A stretch of DNA of 64,000 bases. It comes from Chalciporus piperatus (lineage: Eukaryota > Basidiomycota > Agaricomycetes > Boletales > Boletaceae). This document shows, piece by piece, positions 12,354-23,739 of this stretch. The position numbers and the translations under genes were made by a program. Each line of letters begins with the position of its first letter. Positions within the stretch are counted from its first letter, which is position 1. The notes beneath the pieces were generated by a model that saw nothing but the letters and a program-made list of their open reading frames with translations, made no database searches and was not told where the DNA came from. The stretch covers positions 62,001 through 126,000 of the forward strand of contig JBBPTG010000028.1 of assembly GCA_038093975.1 (NCBI GenBank). Reading direction: 5' to 3'.

Positions 12354-14007
12354 ATGTATTCACTCATTACCGTCGCCATGTTCCCACTGATTGTTTTGGC
12401 TGGTCCCAGTAAGACTGTAGCCTTCGCATCGTGGGGCAATGCTGACCGACCAGTTCTCGATAGCTTGGGTCAGTCTTCCCATGAACGTTTCTGTGAATCT
12501 GACAGACTACGTCTTCAACGGGCCCCTCGTTCCAACTATGTATGGGACTCCGCCTCAATTGATCAACACCACTCTAGACCTCAACTCTGCGAAGGTTGCG
12601 GTGTATTCAAGTGATTGCGTCTTGTGCAGTGGGAATACGTTCTTTGACCCAACGCTTTCGACCACTTTTCAGGTATGCTCTCTAACGATCCTTGAGTACA
12701 ACTTACGAACATGAGGTTAGGGACTGAATTATTCATGGCCATACAGTACAGGCGCATATTTCGGGAATGAGAGCCATGACACCATGAGTTTTGGTGGTGT
12801 TCTCTCCGTGCCGGAAACTGAATTTGGTACAGTTGTTTTTTTTTCCTGTCGAACCTTCAATTTTTTTTCGTGGTCTGACCGCATAATTGATACTTTAGGT
12901 CTCATCGAAACGGGTGGCGATCCCACCCTTAATTACCTCCTGTACAATGGACGCCTTGGTATATTCCCAGATCCTGTCAACGCCACGGCAGCGTCTGAAC
13001 ATTTCCTATCTAAATTGTACGCCAGCAACCAGCTTCTCAACCCCGTGATCGGAATGCGGTTCGACCCGGGTAACCCAAAGATCACCATAGGCGCATTGGA
13101 CGAGAATGATTATCAAGGCAATCTGAACTGGGTACCGATCACCACGCCTAATTCAACCTGGCGATTTCGAAATCTCTTCAACATCGACGGAATGAAGGGA
13201 TACAACGGGAGCTTCCTTCCCAACAGCACAAATGCATACACGACTGTTGATTCGGGTGAGGACATGCGATTTCTGGAACTCCGTTGGTTTCTGGTTTGAT
13301 ATTGACTGATTGGATTGTCGAATTTGCTTCGCTTGCACAGTCTTCGTCGGCGTTACAGTCCCTGACGTCACAACCTACCTTTCGAACCCTGGGTACGCTG
13401 GACCAATCCACTATGCCGTCCAACCCAGCACGGGGCTCGTCTCATACGTCTGCAACTCGTCAGAGTACACGCCGTATGTTGCTCTGACCGCAACCATCAA
13501 TGGTGTGGACTATCAGATCGACTCACCAAACAATCTATTACGAACGCTCTCCCCCCTCGTGCTCGCGGGTACCTGTACTGTTGGATTGGCCGGCGAGGAT
13601 CTTACAGAACCTCATCTTAACTTTGGATTACCGTTCCTAAGAAGCGTCTACTTGTGAGTGATTCGTCGATCAATGACATTCGCGGTTAATCAGGCCACAC
13701 ACTTTGCAGAGCATACCGTTTCCCCACGGACTCTTGTCCTGGGTTTTACGGCTTCGCATTTCCTTCGGGAAACATCAACCGCACCGCTTCGCAGATTGCG
13801 CAACAACCAACGTCGACGCCAACACAAAGTGCGGAGTGTCTCAGGTTCACGCGTCCGACATCAACACCTTCGCCAGGCTTTGAGACGGTCCAGCAAATGC
13901 GAATGTCATCTCAGAAGTATCAGGTGTGGGGTGGTCAGGATCAAGTTAGATTGTATGGAGATGGAGCCTTGGGTGGTAGTATAGCCTGGAACTTGACGGG
14001 TTGGTGA
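12354..14007 (+). CDS. pepsin-like aspartic peptidase homologue (A1 fold) with altered catalytic motifs
   Basis: A predicted secreted protein of the A1 family. The N-terminal hydrophobic segment MYSLITVAMFPLIVLAG looks like a signal peptide. The fold is marked by MYGTPPQLINTTLDLNSAK, where canonical members have GTPPQ...hDTGS. It continues with SSDCVLC, GVLSVPETEFG, the loop YNGRLGIFP, and VIGMRFDPGNPKITIGALDE. The second lobe has NAYTTVDS, then a splice junction giving VDSV, then TVPDVTTYL. The expected D[ST]G triads therefore read Asp-Leu-Asn and Asp-Ser-Val: both Asp residues remain but both glycines are replaced. Introns of 50-75 nt interrupt it at about 12673-12720, 12830-12898, 13256-13340 and 13653-13709. 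The exact first exon is uncertain. Family members cleave proteins in the secretory pathway or outside the cell; this copy may not. Confidence 0.75.
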
Positions 14008-14280
14008 TGAGTGAATATGTACACTGGAACTAGACTGCTTCGATCGTGAGCACTTCATGTACTAGCGGTCTCCATAGATTATTTTCTCCAACTTGGTTTC
14101 GTTGCGATCGACGTTAGTTGCACAGTGCACACCGCATGTCCTGATTTAGAAGTTGGTCGCTCACCCAATCCTCTGTTCCCACCATCGTCTGGACTCGGAG
14201 GTTAGTTACTCATTCTCGCAAAACCATCCATGTAAAACCAACGAATCCAGTTCTCTGGAACCCAAGAAACCTCGACCACC

Positions 14281-15562
14281 ATGGGCGAATCACCTCGACC
14301 TCTCTACATTTCCGAAATACTCGGGATAATTCTGGATTACATGGCTGACGATAAACGCTCTCTCCTGCACCTCGCATACTGTTCGCGAGCTTTTGCGGAC
14401 GCATCACTCGACTACCTTTGGGCAGATATGGACTCTTTTGCTCCATTTGTGCCTTTGCTACCCAAGAAGGTCCAGGAAATATGGGTAAGCCGCCGTCTTC
14501 AAGGCGATTTCGGGGAAACTCAGCTACCCTCAGGACCTGAGATTCAATGTTGCTATGTTGCCACTTATCCGATGCCCTCCATCAAAGGAGTGGGGGCTGT
14601 TCGATACCTATGCACGTCGCGTGCGACATATTCGACCTCGAAAAGACTATCTTGACCGAGCTCTGTACCAGAGGCTTGTTGTCATTCGCCCCGGGGTTGA
14701 CCTTTTCCCCAAGTTATCGTCACTTCAATGCTACCTTTTCAACCCGGTAACCCCGGGACTGAAACTATTCCCATCTTCCCTGCGATCTCTGACACTATCC
14801 CCCGAATATGCGCTTGTGTTGGACGGCCGTGCTGAGCTCGCTCTACATCAAGCTGCTTTCGATTCACCTCTTCTGGAGGAAGTCTATATCGTTGGCATAT
14901 ATCGATTATACCCCAACATTGGCCCACAGCCTTTGGATTTCAAGAGACTCCATGTCGTCCACCTTATCGCCGATATGCTGCGGCCAGTTGATCTCAGAAG
15001 CTTCTCGCGACTTCTTTCTGCTTCCCAGGTCCGAATTCTCCGGATCTCACTCCGTTCAAATTGGGAGGCCTCCTTTCAACCTGATGAGACGGATAGTAGT
15101 CGACCTCCTGGGGACAATTTTCCTTATGTTGAAACGATTATTATCAGTGTTGGTCCCCGCAGTGCTGCAGATATTATTTCTCAGATCACCTCACCCCATC
15201 TCCGCACCATCATCATCGAGCATTGGGACCGCTTCGCGAGCGTGGCGGAATATGGTCGCTTCTTCCACCTCCTTTCCGAGCGTGATATGCCCATTCGTTG
15301 CCTGGAGGTGAGGATGGGTCGGATATACATCGTCAGGCGGAACGAATACGTTCGCGGGTTTCTCGCCGCGCTTGAGCCTCTGGTTTATGCAGGGCTGACG
15401 AGTTTGAAAGTGGGGTTGTCGCTCTACGGTGCATGGAATATCGAGGAAGATGTGAGGAGGAAGCTTAGACCAGAGGCGTGGCCTACGCTTGAGCACTTCG
15501 AGTTCGTGTTGAAGGAGGCGTCGCCGATGCTTGGGAACTTTTCGATGTTGGTAGATCCTTGA
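14281..15562 (+). CDS. F-box protein (F-box/LRR-like)
   Basis: Two exons, 14281-14484 and 14534-15562, joined through a 49-nt phase-0 intron, so that EIW is followed by DLRFNVAMLPLIRC. The N-terminal F-box-like motif reads LYISEILGIILDYMADDKRSLLHL, split here as LYISEILGIILDYM and then LLHLAYCSRAFADASLDYLW. The conserved segment DTYARRVRHIR and leucine-rich helices follow (SLRSLTLSPEY, SRLLSASQVRILRISLR, MPIRCLEVRMG). Family members recruit substrates to SCF ubiquitin ligases; the substrate here is unknown. The gene is complete and belongs to the large F-box set typical of mushrooms. It is not closely related to the duplicated F-box/zinc-ribbon copies further right. Confidence 0.82.
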
Positions 15563-16395
15563 CGAACCCGTCTCTGTCCTGGATTAGTACGTCACTACCT
15601 GGGCCAACAGGTCGATTACCGTGATTCGTCCTAGTCAATTTGGAATCGTAAGTAAAACTATCTGCAACATGTACTCTGTGCTAACACAGATGTGATTATT
15701 GGTGGGAGGCACACCCTAAGTACAGTATTCAACGACCACTGCCATTCAACTTGAAGTGGTGAACGTTTGAACTTGCACTAACAAACGTCGCGTGTTGTTG
15801 TTTCCACACTCAACACTTTGCTGGCAAGAATCGCGCGGAGAACAGACCCGACCACGCGTTTCTAGATCTATGCGTGGATTTCCGAGAGAAGGACGAAGCA
15901 CTACCAACTGGGAGAGGTATAACGAATCATTGCGTATGGGGCAGTGCAATCCACTTGCCCGTTCCTCCGACTTCAGACAGTTCTCCGCCCTCAAGGCCTC
16001 ATCCACAACGAGATAGTAACTTCGTATAGCGGCGTTCTGACATTCCGCACTAACCATCTTCTGTCACACTTCCGCTGACGCATCGGAGAATGTGAACGAC
16101 TCACTTGAGCTGAATAGGTAGCCCGAATGCCGCGTCCATGTGCGGTTTGGTCGAGATCTGGGTGAACAATGATGGTTCCCCATGGTTCCAGGAAGTATTC
16201 AAACGAACACGGACATCGGCAGTCTCGCTTGTAGGCCCGACGGGATATCCCTACAGAATGACAGTCGTAAGTACTGAAGAGTTACCTCTACTTACGGGAT
16301 ATCCATCCTGTCACTTTTCAATGTCGCCCAAGGTACGCACTTCGACCCGCATATCTGGCCGCCTCCACAGGACGTCTGAATAGTTCTTAGCCCAG
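15563..16395. other. intergenic stretch, no confident gene
   Basis: This separates the F-box gene from the oxidase pseudogene. A plus-strand open frame at 16138-16383 (81 codons) resembles nothing I know. I see no repeats. Confidence 0.35.
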
Positions 16396-16399
16396 ACGT

Positions 16400-18615
16400 C
16401 TAACCAATTCACGGGCGTGGGCCAACCATCATGTGCTGAATGGCAGGGGTTGAATTCGTCGTTGGATGGACGTCTTCAGACTCTTCGTCCGTGGGCATCT
16501 GTTTGCTATTCATCAGATCCTTCGTTCGATTCCGCAAAGTGCCAGGAGGTACTGTCAGGGATACAGGAACTCTACGACGGTGCGTTCAATAAATAAACGT
16601 CTTGGTTCATTCTAACCGCAAGAGTAGCGAGCGCAACAGCCATCTGCGCTGATGTGGACCACTTGGGAGGCTTGCGGAAACGGAGAGGGATGTGGCCTGA
16701 ATGTAAGCAACCCAGAGGTCGTCAATGGCTGGACGTGCGGGCAGGGCACAACACCGTCCTACAGCGTGGCTATCAAGGATGCCCAGGACGCAAGCACTGT
16801 AGTGAAGTGGGCGATCGCTAATGACGTGATACTCACTGTGAAGAGCACTGGTGCGTTTATTTACAGTAATCAATTCCCAAAAAGCAAGCGCTAGATGTCA
16901 CCGTGCTAGGTCATGATCTTCTGGGACGCTAAGCTGCATCTGGGACGTTGCAAGTCAATGTGGCCCAGTTGCAAACCCTGGAATATGACACACAGTTCGT
17001 CCCTGATGGTTCCAAAGACCCTCCCGTCTCCGCGATTACTGTTGGCGGTGGGGTACATATGATTGATAGTAAGTATCCGTTCCTCTTTTGAGTGGCTTTC
17101 GAGTTTACATGACGCGGTTTGTAGTCTACAAGTTTGCAGAACGTCAGAACGTATCTGTCGCGCTTGGAAGTTGCGAAACTATTGGAGCAGGTAAGAAGAT
17201 TGTCGTCCTATGAAAGGTTTCATGTAAACCGTACCTCGCAGGTGGGTATTTCCAGGCAGGCGGTCATGGACCGTGAGTTGCATGCCTGCTCATGATCATC
17301 GACGAGTTCTCATGATACATGTAGCCTGACCCCTACATTGGGCCTCGGAGTACGTTCCCCATGGTTGTCTTAGACGCGTGCTGGGCTTCGCACCTGTTGA
17401 CAACGTTCTGGAATATGAGGTTGGCTGTCATGCCTTGTTCATGGGCAGCGATTTCCCAGATTGTCCCAGCCGATGGAAGCATCAGGAAAGTGAATGCCAT
17501 TAAGGACTCGGATTTGTTCTGGGCATTGCGTGGAGGAGGGTCAGCCTGAGGCAGCTGGGGCGTCATCAGTACGTTCAAATGCTTCAGATCGTCGAAGATT
17601 CCCTGATGTTGGTGCAGTCTCGATAACGATACAAGCGTATCCGGCCATGAAAGTTGGGGCCTCTCAACTTTTGATACAACCGAACCCCGCACAGAACAAG
17701 AGCGAGCTCACCATCCAATTCATCGCGCTTGGGGGGAAATTCCAGAATGCTTGGATGGATGCTAGCATTTCTGTTTCTTTCAACACGAACGATACGCTTT
17801 TGGCGGTAGCGTCTCTTGATATTGCTCGTGATGTTTCCAACTGACTATTATTCCTAATCAGGTATTCCTCTGGCCTGCTAACAACAATTCGCTCCCACTC
17901 TTGTTTCCGTTCTTTGATGAACTACATTCGTTGTCAGATAATTACACGGTAATCTTCAACAAAACCGAGGTATCAATGTATAGCTCCTACACCGACGCGG
18001 AGATAACATCCATAGGGCCGACCGCCGATGATGAAAACTACACGGGCTCAGGTGTCCAGACGTCCGTCCGATTGATTCCTCGCTCGTCTTTGTCGTCGCC
18101 AGAATCCATCCGGCAGGTTGCAGAAGCTATCTGGACCGCGCATCAAACCCTGTCTACCCTTGCGGGACCCGGAAATCCAGGCAGTCTTGGCAATATTCCT
18201 CCGTTCATTTCTAGGAACTTGCCTAGAGGACCTCACCTTTCTAGGGTCAACGAAACCGGGGCCAATCCAGCCTTGTACAATGGAGCATGGATTGTTACTT
18301 TCTTCGCGTATGTCGAAGTGGACAGTATGCGGAGCAATTCGTGCTAACCTAACGTACATCAGGGCTTGGAACATTGTCTCCAATGAAACGTACGACCGCT
18401 ATATTTCAGCTGTCAATCGCTTGTCCAACCCTTTTACGGAATTGGGTATTGTGGGAAGCTATCAGGCGGAAGGAAACGCGTACGAGGTAAACTGGCAAGA
18501 AAGTAAGGCTGCACCGCCGTTTCTCATTTACGCGAGTACTAATGGAGCTCAGCCTTCTTTGGGTACAAGTACTCCAACCTCACGGCCATCAAACGAAAGT
18601 ACGATCCTATGAACT
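16400..18615 (+). pseudogene. berberine-bridge-enzyme-like FAD oxidoreductase, disrupted
   Basis: Spliced exons read like a secreted FAD-linked oxidase of the BBE/glucooligosaccharide-oxidase family. The N-terminus has PSCAEWQGLNSSLDGRL and CYSSDPSFDSAKCQ. The FAD-binding PCMH domain follows: PSYSVAIKDAQDASTVVKWA, STGHDLLGR, SAITVGGGVHMID, then GGYFQAGGHG and LTPTLGLG, then DLFWALRGGG. The C-terminal BBE domain includes AWNIVSNETY and FFGYKYSNLTAIKRKYDP. With the best splice choice two in-frame stops remain: TAA just after HDLLGR (about 16932) and TGA in RGGGSA*GSWGVI (about 17547). Everything else is open and correctly phased, so the gene was lost recently or the assembly has errors there. 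A last exon around 18670-18930 is possible but not convincing. Confidence 0.75.
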
Positions 18616-19687
18616 GTGAGTCTCCCAGCCGTTTCTCGAGGTGACGTCCTTGTTAACTGAGTATTTCAAGTCTATAACTCCTGGAAGGTTAACGTATTTG
18701 GTCGCGTTCAATGTTTCCCCACCGCGGATGGATTGTATTTCAGGGGGCGGATTTCGCACCAGACAGGCCGTCGTACAAATGTTAGCAGCCGAACGGACCG
18801 AGCGATATTCAGGCGTCCGCCTGATCGTTTGCGGTTTTCTGCGGCGTACTCAAATCGGAGTTAGCTGCACAATTTTTGCGCGTGTGTTTTGTCTGTCTTG
18901 GGGGATGATATCGCTCCTTGCGCCTGATGGTCTGTATTGGTGGACTGTTCTGTGCCTGGGCCCTCTATAGTCGACGTCGTAGGAATTAACTACGACGCTT
19001 CGAACCCACTTGAAGTTAGTACTTGATACGAACGTTCAGGCTATTGGCACACCATCGTGCCGGACGTGAGCTCCGCTGGCATCCTTCAGAGATAACGCGA
19101 TAGATCATGTACGGGCGAAATCGGTGGCTTACCGAATGAGGAGCTAGATGAAGGAATTAGTTCAACCAGCGCGTTCGTTGATGAGAGAGGGACCCATGAG
19201 GGACCCATGTATCGAACTAATCCATGTACTAAGTGAAAATTCACGTGTATGGTTGGTGATGCCCGTGACAAAGAAGGGTGAAGAGCTAGTCGCCTCCGAG
19301 TCGGTGATACCGGGTTCGAAAGGTCTGCGCCAATCTTTCAGTGCTCAGATGACAAGACTCGGTCGGACAGGACCCGCAGCACGGCAACGAGGATGTTTGG
19401 TTTGTCAACCTACTGTTGCCCCGAGCATCTTCTTTTGCGTGTCGCACTTCGCTCGCGGTCGCATTACTACCTGAACTCCCGATGCCTTCACGGGAACATT
19501 TACGATGGACAACTTGGACAACTACCTGACTGTGGAGAAGGGCAAATTTACCACCGCTTACCATTATCTTCTCAGGATGCCACTGTACCTCCATATATAG
19601 TTTGGGACTCGCCTAAAATAGATTGTTGCGGTGGGTTTTGAGCCGGCCCCTTTTCTTCCAAGTACCACCACAACTGTCGCGTTCGCT
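18616..19687. other. spacer duplicated elsewhere in the window
   Basis: No gene is recognised between the oxidase pseudogene and F-box copy 1. Two pieces recur: about 19296-19560 matches 28730-28980 in direct orientation. About 19117-19140 matches 32178-32201 directly, while the adjacent 19055-19108 matches 32053-32106 in inverted orientation. Confidence 0.6.
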
Positions 19688-22137
19688 ATGGTTCAAACAC
19701 GAAGTTCTAATAAGAAGGTAAAATCTGAGTTGGGCGAGGCAAACGAGGTCGCGAATTCCACCTCGCAACGCGACGCGTCCATACGTCGAACCACCGCGAC
19801 TGTGGCGGCCAGAAAAGAGCCAGCTAGAAAACGCCAACGAACAGCTCAAGTAGATGAAGGGGAATCCAAGAGGACGCGACGAAATGACAAAGAAACAGAA
19901 ATGACGTCACCGCGACTGAACCTAGACATATTGTTCCTTGTTCACGCTTCCACTATCTCCATGAATCGAGAGGGCTAACGTTTGTTAGATTGCCGAATAC
20001 CTTCATCCAATAGACCTCCTGACTCTCACACGCACGTGTAAATCTATTCGGGACCTCCTGATGAGGTCCTCGACGGTTGTCTGGAAGGCTGCTCTGCGTC
20101 AGATTGAAGGTTTACCCGACTGTCCGCCGGATCTCAGTGAACCAGAGTATGCAAACCTTGTGTTCTATGCTCGATGCCACGTAAGCATTTTTTTGTGCAT
20201 CGTTTGACGCAATTTGAACAACCAGAACAGAGTTGTGGGAAACCGGCGCAATCCATTCTTTGGGTGGTACGCCGGAGGTACTGCCCCACATGTCGACCAC
20301 AAAGGTGCGGTTTTCATTGCCAGATTTTTTTCTTCGCGAAGATTGACGTCAAGAGTGAAGGATGCGCCCTCTCTCCTCTTCGTGGATGTTGATCCGAAAT
20401 CGTGACCTTGTTCCTGCTCAGTGGTGTGAAGTCAAGAATGGTATGTGATTCAACGCTACAGCTGTCGTGCAACTCGTGCTGAGGAACTTTCAGTCTCTTC
20501 ATATCGTGTTGACAAAGAGCAAGTCAAAGCTTTCAGGGATAAGTATGACAAGTCGTCAGATAAGACTCGGCTCCTCAATGAGACGCGCGAGTTGTGTCGT
20601 GTCATTCTTGAGGTCTGTTTGTATGCCTCACATTTTATATATGTTCACTCAAGTATGTTCAGAATGCCAAAATATGCGAAGCTTGGCAGAAGGTAAGGGA
20701 CCGAGAACGCAGCCAGGCTATGGGAGTTCAGCGGGACAAACGGGAAAGAGAGTTGGTCTATTATGTTGTCGTCATATGCTCTCGAGCTTAATGAACTCGT
20801 CCCCAGCATTTACCAATGCCTCCTGAACCACGGGTATACAGCTGAGCTCAAACATAGTTGGCACAGAATTCGGAGTAATTACATCCCAGTTTTCAACTTT
20901 AGAAGCTCCAAGCCGCTCACGGACAAAGGTTCGCCGATACATATTTCAGTAACATTGCGCTCATCTGCAACCGCTAGAATGGAATCACATGCGCCCCGAG
21001 TGGATTGAGGTCATGAACAAAATCCGACAGGATCGACTGGAATCCACTGTCTATTACGAACGCCGCCAAGTTCTGAAAGCAGCGTATGGCAAGTATCTTG
21101 CGAAGCCATCGACTCTGGCCGAACCCAACGATATATTCCCACCAAAGGACGCTATTGCAACCTTCCCTCCTTTCGACAAGATCATTAAAGCGGCCGAAGA
21201 GAGCGTTATCGACATGGACTCTTTTGAAGCTGCCTTTTCAGAATTACCAACCTTCGTCCAGGGATGGAGGGAGAAAATTGATGCAGCCGTTGCTTCGCAC
21301 ATCGACATACCTCCCGGTCTATCTTCCAGAAAAGCTGGGGTTAAATCCGGTCGAGCAGCCAAGCAGAAGAAGGTGGAACCCGGATTGTTGCAGACAGCCA
21401 AGCTTCGCTTGGCCTGCACTGTGTTCCTTGAGAACCAAGGCTATTCAAAGTTCAAATCGGCGGTGGCATATCCAGAGCTACTCTCCTTTAGTGGATTTGG
21501 GGCGAGTGACCAAGACATAAAGAATCAACTTCCCAACGGCATCGAATTCGCCAACGCAGCTCCCTATGTCATCCACGCTTGTGGACTAGATCCTCACGTT
21601 GCCACCGTCGAGGATATGGAACACCGGAACCCACGATTGATCTGTGTTGACTGTGATGGCTCACACATTGTCAGGACGTGGCGGAATGCGGTACGTCGTT
21701 CGTTGAAGATCATCGACCAAATACTCGAACATTGTTTCTCAGATATGTCACGCCGGGGAATGTCATGACGAGACACCACCGCACTGGCGACTCGTCGATG
21801 ACAAGTATGTCAGCGTTATCCAAGGTATTGAGCAACCCAACAAGACGATGGGGGGCCGCCGATGCCTTTTATGCAAGGCACGGGCTGGAGATTGTCGGTA
21901 CTACGACGGTCTGTGTCAACACCTGCGCAGAGTGTGAGTTGTTGCTTGTTTTTACTCTCAGCTGGTATTGACTGAAACGTGGAAAATCAATATCGCAGTC
22001 ATGGGGTCGAAAAGGATGCGATCCAGCGGGGTGTCCATTACCACGAGTTGCACTGCGGTTCATCTCTTGAGGGCATGGTGGAGATGGTAGAGGAAGGTAG
22101 TCGAGTGACGTTCAGGGCGCTCCCTGTGAAAACGTAG
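19688..22137 (+). pseudogene. F-box/zinc-ribbon protein, copy 1 (one frameshift)
   Basis: Exon 1 starts MVQTRSSNKKVKSELG, a basic, probably nuclear N-terminus with RKRQR and KRTRR clusters. Splicing at about 19935-19986 brings in the F-box: IAEYLHPIDLLTLTRTCKSI and WKAALRQIEGLPDCP. The next junction builds a zinc ribbon, ARCHSCGKP...RRRYCPTC. Helical segments follow (VDKEQVKAFRDKY, LVPSIYQCLLNHGY, WNHMRPEWIEVM). The C-terminal domain has WRLVDDKYVSVIQGIE, RRCLLCKARAGDCRYYDGLCQHLRR and AIQRGVHYHEL. This architecture is common in agaricomycetes and would act as a substrate receptor for SCF ubiquitin ligase. At about 20760-20782 there is one extra nucleotide relative to copy 2, which breaks the frame before SSYALELNEL. 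The rest is open, so the call is a recent pseudogene or an unusual splice. Confidence 0.72.
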
Positions 22138-22439
22138 AGGTGGCTCCGCTCGAGTAACGGTCGCTGATAGAACGGTCAATGATTGGATACTTGGGAATAA
22201 GATCACAGATGGCATTTTAGTGGTACGCGGTGCACGCATGACAGTCATCGATTGGTTGGTGTGGATAACATTTAGTGGGCAACCTAGCGAGCCGCCGTTT
22301 CCGTTCGCAGCTCTAGAGCTATCTTGGTCGGGACCAAAGTCGGCCTGCTCACGGATAGCTAAGTCATCATGATTGCGAACATAACACAAATACAAATTCC
22401 ATAGCAAATTGAACAGGACCCTGGCAGGCTGGTGCAAAA

Positions 22440-23565
22440 CTACGTTTTGTACAGTTCATAGTTGGGATAGCGTCCTTGTGGGTCTGCGTGTACATTACTC
22501 TTCTTCATCAACGACTTGCAGTTCCCGCAAGGCGGCTTCATTGGGCCCCGCTTCCAAACCTCAGCTCCCTTGTAGGTAGCATAGCGGTCGGGGGTGTCAA
22601 ACAGGAAAGCAAGCTCGACTGAAATCCCGAAGCTGTCCGCAGCGAGAGTATTATCCCTGTCGTGGAATACTGTCAATAAACGGCTTCGTTTCTCCAATGA
22701 CGAGTCACGTACTTCAGGATGTAGAGGAATGGGTACGTTTCAGCGCAATTGCCATATCTGGTACTTGTGAGACTCCCTCCGTTCTCCTTATCCCTCTTCG
22801 GAGAGTCATCAAACTCTGGGTAGTTGTCTGGAATGATCCCCGAAGCCTTGAGGTAGGACCAACGAGTTTTTTTCGCAGAGTCCCCCATTCGCTTACCGAA
22901 CCCTCCAACGCTGGCCCCGAAGAAGGGATATAACTCGGTTCCCTTCTTGGCCCAAGTCACTTGAGCCATCGTGGGACGGGTTTTCTTGGAAAATCCTAAC
23001 TCGCAGCACCACTTGGAGTATAAGACGACGAGGGGGAAGAAATAGTTCTTTGCGGTACCAGAGGCAGCCGAAACGGGGCTTATGAGCGATAGGAAAACGC
23101 CGAGCAGGTCGAAGATGAGATAGAAGCGTTCTTTCTTGTCATTAACCGTCCATGTCATTTCTTCGGACGGTTTCACGTGCGAACCATCCGTACGAAGAGT
23201 TTGTTGTTTGGGCGGTGGTGTGCAATAGAGCGACATGTTCGTCGCGTCTTCCCAGCTGAACAGTCCTCGTGATCAGAACCCTCATGATCCTGCAACGCCC
23301 CACTTGAACACTTACTTGGCTAGGCCAGCAATGTAAGTTTGCAACGCCTTCAAGTGTTCCTTGACGTGTGCATCTGTGACTCCGTAGTCCGTTGGCTTAT
23401 CGGCGACATCCACGAGGAAGAGGAGTATCTAGTACGAGCATCACGATACGCATGATATCTTGGTGACCTGGAGATTCTGCCTACCTGGGGCTTTTTCCAA
23501 GCATAGACATCATTGAACTTTTTCTTGTTGTGGAAGATATCAATGGGTGTGAACAGGTCAGCCAT
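22440..23565 (-). CDS. candidate deaminase-superfamily protein, left copy (317 aa)
   Basis: Four exons with consistent phases: 23485-23565, 23316-23428, 22713-23255 and 22440-22656. The protein starts MADLFTPIDIFHNKKKF. It contains hydrophobic helices (YLIFDLLGVFLSLIS and NYFFPLVVLYSKWCCEL), then KGTELYPFFGASVGGF, RWSYLKASGI and SPKRDKENGG. Near the C-terminus YGNCAETYPFLYIL puts Cys235-Ala-Glu237 ahead of KPPCGNCKSLM (Cys289 and Cys292). A (His/Cys)-Ala-Glu helix followed by Pro-Cys-x-x-Cys is the zinc-binding and catalytic signature of the cytidine/nucleic-acid deaminase superfamily, including many polymorphic-toxin-type members with the GNCAE and PCxNC forms. The assignment rests on these motifs and their spacing, not on a database match. 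Its paralogue in the right arm has the same exon lengths for exons 1-3. Confidence 0.72.
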
Positions 23566-23739
23566 TGCGCAAAGGAAGAATGGCAGGTGGGGGCTTGCCT
23601 GGTTTTCATTCTGACGAACCTGCCAGGGGGTTGATATAGCCTGAGCATGGACTCAACCCGTAGACAGCGTCGTGCACCTGGAACATTGGTAAGCATCAAT
23701 CCGGCGGAGCGAAGCTCTCAGCGGTTCCAGACCTCCAGC

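Noticed and set aside
16932..17549. Stop-codon readthrough or selenocysteine in the oxidase gene
   Set aside because: Two different stops (TAA and TGA) at unrelated places, and no known selenoprotein machinery expected in this fungal group; decay or sequence error is simpler.
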